Assembly (NCBI RefSeq): GCF_030867095.1
Contig: NC_081824.1
Coordinates: 168,648,933 to 168,712,932 of the forward strand
Length of the DNA stretch: 64,000 bases
Source of the DNA: Alligator mississippiensis
Lineage: Eukaryota > Chordata > Crocodylia > Alligatoridae
Direction: 5' to 3'
Shown: positions 55,043 to 64,000 of the stretch, in pieces
How the letters are laid out: the number at the start of each line of letters is the position of its first letter
Numbering within the stretch: position 1 is the first letter of the stretch
The notes under the pieces: generated by a model
What the model was told of the DNA's origin: nothing
Seen by the model: the letters and a program-made list of their open reading frames with translations, nothing else
Databases searched by the model: none
Program-made: the position numbers and the translations under genes

Positions 55043-55476
55043 TGCAAGAAGAATATGACAGGCCAAGTCATTACAAAATGTCAAATGCGTTCTATATTTG
55101 TCAGATCATGCCAGTGAGTTATGATAATGAGGTGCAGTCATCAGGCCAAATGCCCGCCTGCCACTGCCACGTGCTTTCTGCTTCAAGCTAAGGACATTAC
55201 AGATTATAAAAATATTCCACTTCAATAATGATTAACACAATTTTCATCATGACAGGCAAAGTAGCAGAGGGTACAGCAAGGCCTTTTCCCCCTCAGTCAC
55301 AAGTGCTAAAGCCTAGACCACTGGCAGACCTGAGCTGAGGCAAAAATTTCCAGAGATTCCCTTCTCTGGTGGACTGCTGCTGCAAAAACCACAGTCAAAA
55401 TCTCCTGGGCCACAATGAAACAATGAACATTTTGCTCCTCTCCTGGTTTGGTATAAAAAAAAATTTCCACTGCACC

Positions 55477-55621
55477 TCAGTGATTCAAATAAATAGGTTT
55501 GTTCCCATATCTGATGTTGTCCTGCAGCACAGGATGTCCAACTACCTTGGGGACTTTGCACCATTTGTGGCCTTTGTTCCAGATAGGTTTGGCAGATTTG
55601 ATGGACCACCGGGTGAGATAC
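55477..55621 (-). CDS. MRPS18A: MRPS18A last coding exon (partial gene)
   Basis: Mitochondrial bS18-family protein, now called mL66 because it sits in the large mitoribosomal subunit. Only the last exon is in view. Read on -, a pyrimidine-rich acceptor 'ttgtttctttgttcacag' is followed by one base completing a codon and then YLTRWSIKSAKPIWNKGHKW, CKVPKVVGHPVLQDNIRYGN, KPIYLNH and TGA (55477-55479). Human MRPS18A ends [20 protein letters not shown] ... PLLRDNVCYSRTPWKLYH, the same length and pattern. Listed open frames here are in other phases. It lies tail to tail with RSPH9, the arrangement I recall in human. Upstream exons were not found, probably because they lie beyond the window or are too short to spot. 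Confidence 0.9.
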
Positions 55622-56859
55622 CTGTGAACAAAGAAACAAGAAATCATTTCAGTCTTAGGCTAATAACTTAGAAAAGGACTATAAAATGGGTGGGCCAGTG
55701 TGACTTTGGGCTCCCTACCTATTTAATATAGAGGTGAGGACCATGGACTCTTACAGGATTCAATATATAAAAACCTTATTGGTTCAAGAGGTACTAGGAA
55801 GAAGGTGTCTTGTGTCCTGGAGCTTCTATCTTGCACCTCTCTATCGAAGCCAATAGCAACTGCCATGAGCTTCCTTCTGCATACATTAGGTGTAGCCTCA
55901 AGGCTCCTGGCAAGTTGCCTATCTGATTCAGTTTATCCAGATGTGGGGCTGGATCCCTTTGCTGTATCAAAACCCAGCTTTATATTTATTCCCCCATTCT
56001 ATGTTCTTAAGAAACCATCTCCTCAGCCAGTCTGAGTAACAAAGTGGACCAGTTATAAAGGCCAGACTCTCAACTGAAAGTCTCCCTTTATTTCCATTGG
56101 GCAGGCACCTCGAAATAGGATTCTAGCCAAATCATTTATTCTCATCCACATATGTGTTATGATGTCCTATAAACAACTTTGCATTCCAAGAGATGTTGGG
56201 ATGAGAAATACAGCAATTCCAACCAGACAGCAAGAGCAATTGATGCCTGGCAAATAACCCTGCATCTGAACAACCTGGGGGCTGGTGTCTGGCCTTTAGC
56301 ACAAGCTGAGATCTCATATCCAGCAAGTTACTGGAAATCTAGTTCTGTGGCTGGGCGCCCCGGAGTTTTGTTATAATTTAAACCTTTTGCTACCAGTAGA
56401 GGGGGAATAATAGGTCCTCGGAGAAAGATAATTTTGTCAGACAATGAAAATCTGAAATGAACCCCTGGTTTAACCTTCCCAAACAGCACTTGGACAAAAG
56501 AGAGTTTGGAACAGATGGGTAAAAAACTTTGTCCAGTGAGGTTGTCTGCCTGCTTCTGTTGGATTATCAGAAGATCCTTGTGTAACCCAATCTGTCACCC
56601 TACCCCATGATGGTTTTGTTGTCCCTCATGTGCATCATGCATGAATTTGGCCAATAGGTGCTCTGTGCAGGAACTATTTAATTTTTCTGTACAATGAAGG
56701 CTCTGCCACATGCGTGGGAGCTGTAAAATAAAAGTTTGTGATGCCACGCAGTTATGGAATAGAGGAAGACCACACACATTTTGGCAGCATGTTTCCCTCT
56801 TTTAGGGTCCCAAACAATTGAAAAACAAATTACATCCAAGGACTCCTGCCACTCAGATG

Positions 56860-56990
56860 AAGTGGCCTCTCAGGTGCTTTGCAAACAAATAAGTAGTCTT
56901 TGCCTCAAGGAGTTTACAATCTAAGTAGCCAGGACAAATAAGTAACTACAAGACAGACAAAATGAGAAGGAGAGTTGCACAACACAGAAT
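56860..56990 (+). repeat. L2/L3-like 3' fragment
   Basis: 'caggtgctttgcaaacaaat' and 'cctcaaggagtttacaatct' + 'aagtag' recall the familiar 'gccctcaaggagcttacaatctaa' end shared by L2-type LINEs and related SINEs. Confidence 0.45.
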
Positions 56991-59900
56991 CAGGGCATTT
57001 GTATGCACTGAGTCAGTCCCTTTCTATGTCTAATGTTATGCTTCTACATTAGTGGATGTGCCCTACTATTGTTTCCCTTCAGAATTGGAGCCTCTTTCAC
57101 TTCCTTAGAAAAATGGGATTAATGCTATTTACTTTGGGATGAGGTTTTGCAAGATCTTTAATGGCCAGAAGGGGAGAAGATCTTCTTTTACATGTCACAG
57201 GCAACAGAGACATCCAGCTACAGCAAGCTCTGATACAGTGAGACTCCAGTTACAGTGGAGGATGGAAATCCCAAATTGTTTCAAGCCATCACAAAATGCC
57301 AAGTGCCATTTTGGTCATGTGACCATCTGCTTATGGGAAAGTATTCCCATGATAACGAATGATCTCACTGCAAGAGGGAAGCACTGTGAATGTGATATAC
57401 CCATCAATGCTGTGTGAAGATTTAGACAAACCCTGGCTTTTTAAGAAATCTCTCTATTTTCATCTGGGGGCTGGACGTGCACATCTCAATTCTGCATAGG
57501 AAAGGGGATTTAGTAATGGCCTGATTTTAAAGCTTTTGTTATTTTTGCTTTGAGCAGGTCTAATCCAGCCCTCCACTCCCGCCTTTTGGCTTCCTTTGCA
57601 GAGAGCAGGCTGGGGCTTTTCATTGTTAGTTGAAACAGACATTTGGACGCTCTCCCTTCCTGGAGCACAGTTTGCCTTTTCAGTTTTTAATAGCTTTGTC
57701 TAAAACTCAAGCTTGTCCTACTTTTTTGCTGCTTTTTTTTACCTTGATTCAAGCACTGCCCTCAAGCCTGGAAGCAGTTGTTCCTCTGCAAAGCTCCTTT
57801 CCTCTTCACTGTCCAGCCCCTCACTTTTACTGTTTGGACTCATTTTTTCAGGAAGGTGGGAGCAGGGACAGGGGGAGGACCCACACATGGGAAGGCCAAG
57901 GAACCTGCCCAGCACCTGGAATTTTCAAGCAAATTTGGCTTCCACGTACAATGCCTTTTTTTGTCATTTGTGCACCTATTCAAGTTTCTATACTAGCCAT
58001 TGTTGTATTTAAGGACTCCTCTGCTTAGCAGCAGGCTTTGTTATAACAATCAAGAAACATTTGCACTTAATGAGGATCCTCTTACCCAGTTCAGTGATGC
58101 CAGGGCTAAGCCTGGAGCCTGATAAAGCCTCACAGTGTAGATGCATGACACATACTGCTAAGAACATGAGCCGCTGTCAAAGCACTGAAGCCCCACTGAT
58201 TGCCAAAGATGAACATGACTATCAATCTGGCGACAGTGGCAGGAACCATCTTTCTGTTCTGTGCTTGGTGCTGTGTAAACCTAATTGTGTCCTGGTCAAT
58301 GACTAAGACCACTGGGCATTACAATAATGCAGGCAACAAACGAGAGCTTTGGGAAGGGCATAATTAGCTACTTCCACATCCTAACTATGTATCCAGAAAC
58401 TGCTGTTTAACACCTGGGGAAGATGCACAGGGCTTCCATGTGCTAAGGCAAAGGAAATCACCTGCACATGGGGCAGCTGCAGCCCTGCATGCAGCCATGT
58501 TGGTGCAGCTCAAGGCTGAACTTCTGAACCCTGACTAAACTTTTTCAATCTGGCTCTTGTTTGGATTAAGAGAAGGCAGAGGGCTCGAGCCTGCGCAGGA
58601 AGTACTCCATCAAAGTGCTGGCACGGCTGCCTTCTCCCTGCCATATCCCCTTCCCAGGATGCCTCTTGGCTTCACTCACCTGCAGCCGCTTTGGTTCTTT
58701 GCTTTTGAATTCACACAATACACAGAATACAGGGAACAAGGCTACAGACTTTCAGTGTAGATGAGGGAAACCACATGCTGCTTGAGCTAAACAGAGATAG
58801 CTACAACGCTAGATTTAACTCCCAGAAAGAAGAAAGGAAAATCCACAGAGCCTGACAAAGATGCAGAATATCCAGGGGATGCTTCCTTCTAGTTTGGCAA
58901 CTGCAAATATGATGGGATCACCTAACACAACAACTTCTTTTCATCCAAGATGCAGACAAAGAAGTATAACTGAAGGAGCTGGGAGCTACCTGCCTCAGTG
59001 TTGCTGCCTCAACCCCTATAAATACCTCCTTCTGGTGAGAGTCTGGGAACAGAGTAATTGCAAGCTCTCCAAATCCTCATACTCCTACCTCACAGTCCAC
59101 AGCACCTCCTGCTGGCAATGCCTTGGGATCAGCATCCTTCTCAGGCTTAGGGAAGTGGTGACTTTCCCTCCCTATTACAAACTCTTTCATTTTTGGAAGC
59201 GATGGCTTCATGAAGTTTTGCTTGGACCAATATTTTGGTCCCTGCCAAAGGAACAACCTGGGCACCATCCACGTAACAGACTCCAGCTTCTACCTCTGGA
59301 ATGGCGACTCAGCTCAGATCAGCATTCACCCGCACTTGAACTCTAATAATCTACGTACTGGAAGGGAAGCTGCACAACTATTTAGGTTTATAATCTTAAA
59401 AGCAAGGAGGGAGGTTTGATCTGCAGCTGCTCTTGACAGCTTCCCAAGCTGTTCTGGTGTGTGGCCTGCACACATGGCTCTGGAATCTGAATATGGTTTG
59501 CAGTTCCACATAGTGCTGGTGAAATCTCTGAAAATCCCGCCTCTGTAGCTGGCTGCTGAAATAAATGTCATTGCAGCACTAAATAGCTTATGACATGCCA
59601 GGTGAGAGCAGAACAGAAGCAAAACCAAGAATAATGGGATGAAATACAGAAAAGGAACATTTAGGGAACATCTTCTGTCAAGAGTTGTTCCCCTGTCTTC
59701 AGCCTAAATGTGGAATTATTTTGTGGAAACAGGAGAAGCCTCAAGACTAAGCCAAGTACTTGAAAATGTCCAGTGGAGGAGGAGCAAATGGGACAAGAGT
59801 TACAATCTGTCACAGGCCACAGGGTACCTTGAGAGCCATAGTTCTATAGTGAGCCCTGTGCTAGTAAAGCAAGTAACAGGTGGTATTAACAAGCTCACGT

Positions 59901-60277
59901 TCATGCCAATAAGTCAAGCAGGAACTTAATAAATAAGGGGAGAAGTAATACCCAAGAAATGAGAAATACAGAAGGAGGTCTCTCACTTGGGTGGTGTCCA
60001 GACAGCCACTGAGAACTGCTTAAGGATCTCCTCCATCCAGCCAAGCTGTCACGAGACCATGCTCAGATCACAGCTTGTGTGGACATCTCACTCTTACACT
60101 AGACTTGCTTCTGCCCCTCCCAAGACTCCTCCTCTGAATTACAGCAATGGGGACTCTCCCCATGATTAAAGCAGACCATCTTCCTCTGTAGATACCCCAT
60201 GTCACTCAGAAGCTGCCAGGGCCCACAAGAGGTCACTGTTTCCAGTGATCCAGTATATACTGTTGTTCCTCTGACAA

Positions 60278-61102
60278 GTGAGCAGTAAAAACAGGAATGG
60301 GTGGTTCAAGCACCACCAGCCACATTGTTTGGAGCACCTTGACTGGAGGAAGGGGAGGCTGCCAGGTAACTCCTCATGCTTTAGGGAACAGAGCAGGGTG
60401 AAGAGAGGCTCTTGCATACCAGAAACACTATGCAACTGGTTTCAGGTCAAAAGGAAGCAGGTATATCTTTCCCTGAGGAACCAATGTGAAGACAAGGCAT
60501 GCTGTATGTGTATGTGCAGGGCAAAGCGCGTGTATGAGCGACGCATTTTATTGAGGGATAGAGCATGCAAAAATATCTGCAGGTGGGAAGGAAGGGATAA
60601 ACAAGTTAATCTCAATGTACCAAGTGGGAACTGCTGGGGAGCAACTCTTTTTTCCCTAAAGCAGCGGTCATCTTCCTTGACTATTTCTTACTGTGGCACC
60701 TTGCCTTATATGGGTGATAACTTCCAGCACATGCTTGAGTGTCCCTACTGTGAAGCCGGCTCAATTCACTTCAGGCTGAGGAGGCCAAGTACAGCAGAGG
60801 AAAACTCCAAGAACTGCTGCTTTGCAGTTCTCAAGAGGCATACGAAAGTAGAGCTTGCTGGCTCCCCAGCGGTGCCTGATGTACTCTCATACTCCTTACT
60901 TTCTGATCTAGTTCAAACCTTGGAAAACAGAGTTAGAGCTCCAGCCCCTATCTCTAGCAAAGATGCTGAGCTGCTGCTGTACCTATCCAGGGAGCAGGAA
61001 GATGTGTGGGGCTTGTGGGGACGAAATAAAGCTAGTGTTGCGCTGAGGTACAAGGCAGCCTGCTTTCAACAGCTGCTAATATCAACTCTCTTCTGCCTTT
61101 AA
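60278..61102 (+). other. Unexplained 274-codon open frame
   Basis: Open from ATG 60278 to the stop at 61102 on +, antisense to the presumed MRPS18A intron. The predicted product is Cys-, Arg- and Ser-rich with no domain, repeat or membrane segment I recognise. Some pairs such as CCMCMCRAK and ECPYCEAG look zinc-finger-like, but spacing fits no known class. No good Kozak context is seen. Part of it (from about 60662, 'agcagcggtcatcttccttg') resembles a decayed hAT end. It could be chance, an old processed copy or a lineage-specific transcript; chance is my default. Confidence 0.2.
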
Positions 61103-62714
61103 ATAGGGATGGGTGGGAGGAAGTCTATCAGCTTCCCATCTCAGGAAACAATCCTGATCCTACCACTTCACTTGCCAACAAGAGTGCTTGCTCAAAGGAC
61201 TTCGGAGCAGCTGTCAACAAAGCATTTCAAAGGACCAAAGATTTTAATTTTCAGCCCATCCCCACGCAATCCCATTTGTCCTGCCTGACACCATCTCATA
61301 GAGGTCTTTCAAAGCAACATACAGAACTACGCAGTCCCTTCCTAGCCCCAACCAAAACAAGAGTGCAGCATTTCTAAAGTCAGGGCAAAGGGCCAAGCAG
61401 GAGGATGGAGATGGCTGAATGAGTTACTTATCTCTCTGCACAGGGGAGCAATGAGAGGAATTTCAGTAACAGTGAGGAAAGGATGTGAGCATGTGTAACT
61501 ACAGATAAGATGCTCACACACTTTGCCCTTCAGTTTGGAGCAATGCTCTCACTGCCACCTGGAAAGCAGACCTCAGGTTTTTACAGAACCCTGCCTGCCT
61601 ATCCTGTCACCCTCCACCAAACCAACAGCACGAACCACTCTCATTACACGGGCAAAGCAGAGAAGGAAATGCCAGGTCCCCACAGCAAAAGAATGTGTGA
61701 CCGGGAACAAGGGGTTGAGGGAGAGAGAGGAACAGAGCAAATGTGGAGGGGGGACTTTAAAAAAGCTAGAAGACTGCTAGGTATCCACACAAGTTGCTCA
61801 CCTCAGCACTGACACCCTCCAAGAATTAGGCTTCTGCTCTTCCTGACTTTACAAACTCATACTTTCCAAACACAACCTACCTGCTATATTTCTTCACCCC
61901 AAAGCTGGACAGGCTCCCTGTGATGCTCCATTAACCAACTTAAGGGATAAATGCAGAGAGATGTCAAGTGCTCTGTCTTCCTGGCTCTCCTATGTAGTAG
62001 TACTCAGAGGCTCACTGGGCCAGCTGGTGGCAGGCACTCAGAGGCACTATAACATCACACATACAGGAAACTCAGTAACGGACTAATAGCAGCACAACAG
62101 CAGAATTGGACAGCGCAGAGGCTGCATGGGGTGCACTTAAGGAACAACATTTCACTTTGTTTCCCTTGCCTCAGAAGGTGATCAAGAGCTTTAATAAATG
62201 GAGTGGGATGTCATCTGGTGTTACTGCAGCAGCTTCTTATAAGGACATCTCTTGGCATACACTCACTGGGGACACCCCCAGGCTTAGAACAAAAATGCAA
62301 AACTGACTACTGAATTCTTACTTAAGTCAGGAAACAGAAGTGGGGTGGAGAAAGCTGTGCTAGCAAGGACCAGAGTACTCAACACAGCAGCCTGTGAAGG
62401 GATAGATGGGAGAGGCCAGACCCCTCTAACTGCCTGTCACTCCAGAGACACCCTTTTCCCTATGTGATCTTAGCCCCCCAGCTAAAGCACTAACTGAATT
62501 GGGCCCTTTGAAAGTAAGCCCAAAAGAGGCATAGTGATAGGCTGAGTGACCCTCAGGAGCCCTAATGTTACACTTCAAAGGTCTGCTGTGCAAACTGGTT
62601 AAATTTCCCCAACTTTCACAGCACTGTGTCAACTCAGTCATAGCCACTTGCTGTAGGATTTTAGGGTGCTCAGCACCACAGACACTGAACACCTCCTGTG
62701 TGTTCATGGATTTG

Positions 62715-62870
62715 CAGACGGTTTTAAAGATGGGGAAACTGAGGTGCAGAAAAAATAGATGACTTGTCCAAGGTCAGGCAGGACGTGTAGTGGGAGTCCT
62801 GGCTCAGTTCCAGGCTCTAAGGCCTAGTCCAGTGTCTCTACCACAAGAGCATTGTTTGACGCAGATGTGT
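62715..62870 (-). repeat. MIR/CORE-SINE
   Basis: 'gatggggaaactgaggtgca', 'gacttgtccaaggtcaggca', 'ggagtcctggctcagttcca' + 'ggctctaaggcctagtccag' and 'ctctaccacaagagcat' are the reverse complement of the MIR order from core to tRNA-like head. Moderately diverged. Confidence 0.8.
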
Positions 62871-63539
62871 ACCAGGAAGGGAATAGGAGGTGGCGGTTTG
62901 GGTGGCATGTAATGACCTCACCCCCCACAGCTGGAGGAAGGTAGTGGTTAACATCTCCTGTCCTGTGCAATGCTGGCTACTGTAGTAGAGAGCAATGTGG
63001 GAGGCACAGGTGGGGGTAGGCATGTGGCCAGAGCCCTTGCACCATTACAGTAGCTGAGACATGGCAAAACTCCAAAAATGTGGAGCTTTCTACCTCCAAC
63101 AGATAAGAGAAGACAATACCCTAAAGGACCACAGCAGCATTCCTGAAATGCCCTTGTTACTGCATCCCAGCTCTTGAACTGACTCCCTCAGCTCTGTCTT
63201 CATCTTCCCCAATTCCCAGCCTGTTCTCTTGACCCTCCTTCCCCTCTCCCCTGGAAACTACAAACACAGGCCTTGCAACCTACCCCATTCAGTTCTACAC
63301 GCTGACTCCCCCAGTCACACCCCTGCCTTACCTTCCCAGGCCAAGCCAAACCCCAACCTCCTTCCTCCCTGTTGGAAGAGAAAACTAAGGGTGTTGCAGA
63401 TCTGTACTGGTGAAACAGCAAGGGTCATTCAAATGGCAATCCCCTAGCTTAGTTTTGGGGGGGTGCTGTGCTACCAGATGTGCCCCTAGATGCTGCTGGC
63501 TGTAGGGACATAAAATATACATGGAAGAACATAACAGAG

Positions 63540-63672
63540 CAGTGGTTCCCAAACTGTGGGTCACAACCCCAAATGGGGTCACAACATCAGCGGATGGAGG
63601 TGGGAGGTTGTGAATGAGAAGCCATGCTGAAGAAATGGAGTCATGCTAAGGAAAAAAGTTTGGGAAGCACTG
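63540..63672. mobile_element. hAT-type MITE (CAGTGGTTCCCAAACT ends)
   Basis: Left end CAGTGGTTCCCAAACTGTGG and right end reverse-complemented CAGTGCTTCCCAAACTTTTT are near-matching inverted repeats. The interior 'gggtcacaaccccaaatggg' + 'gtcac' is typical of this family. Only 133 bp; the flanks do not show a clean duplication. Confidence 0.8.
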
Positions 63673-64000
63673 AGCTGAGCTAGGGTATTAAACTCTGGGA
63701 TCCATTCCAGTGGGGCATCGGACTGTCCATATCCTGTACTATCCTGCTGGCCTGTGAACATTAAACAGCAACCACACTCTGCCCCACAGCTGCTACAAAA
63801 CACACAGAGAGCTGATAAGTAAAACCCAGAGAGTTTTAAGAAATATAAATGAAGTATTTTAGAGATGACAGAACTCTATGTCTGGTATGGCTTCAGTGTC
63901 CTCAGACATGGGGTTCTGATGTGGAGACCCCCAGTTTCTGAACCTTGCTGACATCATGATATACAACCTGGCAACATTTCAGAGAAACTTCCAAGAACTG

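Larger units (their letters stand above)
55622..64000 (-). other. MRPS18A: Presumed MRPS18A intron(s)
   Basis: The sequence 3' to 5' of the MRPS18A last exon should contain its introns and perhaps earlier exons (expected peptides such as GQCPICRWNLKHKY and EEHRK-ECV-MAHRAGLL). I searched for these on - and found none, so the region is annotated as intron by inference. It contains a MIR, a hAT MITE, LINE scraps and a 274-codon open frame on +. Confidence 0.5.

Noticed and set aside
55313-55639. 108-codon (-) and 100-codon (+) frames over the MRPS18A exon
   Set aside because: They are shadows in the wrong phase; the true MRPS18A reading is a third frame without its own ATG.
58680-58745. Candidate MRPS18A exon on - ending CTGCAG|GTGAGT
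   Set aside because: Good donor, but the in-phase peptide does not align with MRPS18A.
61860-61920. Candidate penultimate MRPS18A exon on - (reads ...GVKKYSR before a GTAGGT donor)
   Set aside because: Phase fits the last exon, but upstream residues do not resemble the expected HRPRLPEG block and a stop lies close by.

Overview
The window is vertebrate nuclear DNA, most likely crocodilian. Evidence: CR1 LINE copies ending in the ATCTATGAATC-type tail seen in crocodilian CR1, many short hAT-type and fold-back DNA transposons with 8-bp target duplications, ancient MIR/CORE-SINE and L3-like fragments, spliced host genes with GT-AG introns, and one CpG island. Species is inference; turtle or bird fits the CR1 and MITE set less well.

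Layout. 1-31.7 kb is intergenic and I recognise no host gene there. It holds a mosaic of old repeats: a CR1 remnant split by a hAT element (985-1430), further hAT-type MITEs (1431-1987, 6058-6286, 17678-17962), fold-back MITEs (2181-2340, 8762-9134, 9536-10345, 18502-18868), L3-like LINE fragments (about 4.8-5.95 kb), a CR1 inserted into a fold-back element (13342-14505), a CORE-SINE (16566-16892), and a 2.5-kb 5'-truncated CR1 that keeps a 569-codon reverse-transcriptase frame (26548-29055).

From 31.7 kb the window enters RSPH9, the radial spoke head 9 gene of motile cilia, on the + strand. All five coding exons can be placed to the base (32210-32442, 35008-35167, 35294-35423, 36054-36200, 53598-53758). 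They join in phase to a 276-residue protein, the same length as I recall for human RSPH9. The last intron is 17.4 kb. Intron 1 carries two hAT-type MITEs. About 230-460 bp before the start codon lies a four-unit minisatellite carrying eight palindromes that resemble the RFX X-box (GTTGCC-N2-GGCAAC). RFX factors drive cilia genes, so this may be an amplified cilia promoter element; it is the most interesting signal in the window.

Downstream, tail to tail with RSPH9, the last coding exon of MRPS18A (mitoribosomal protein, mL66) lies on the - strand at 55477-55621, with its poly(A) signal at 55037-55042. This matches the RSPH9-MRPS18A order I recall from human 6p21. The rest of the window to 64 kb is probably MRPS18A intron; I could not find its upstream exons. 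The two genes share no pathway: one serves the ciliary axoneme, the other the mitochondrial ribosome.
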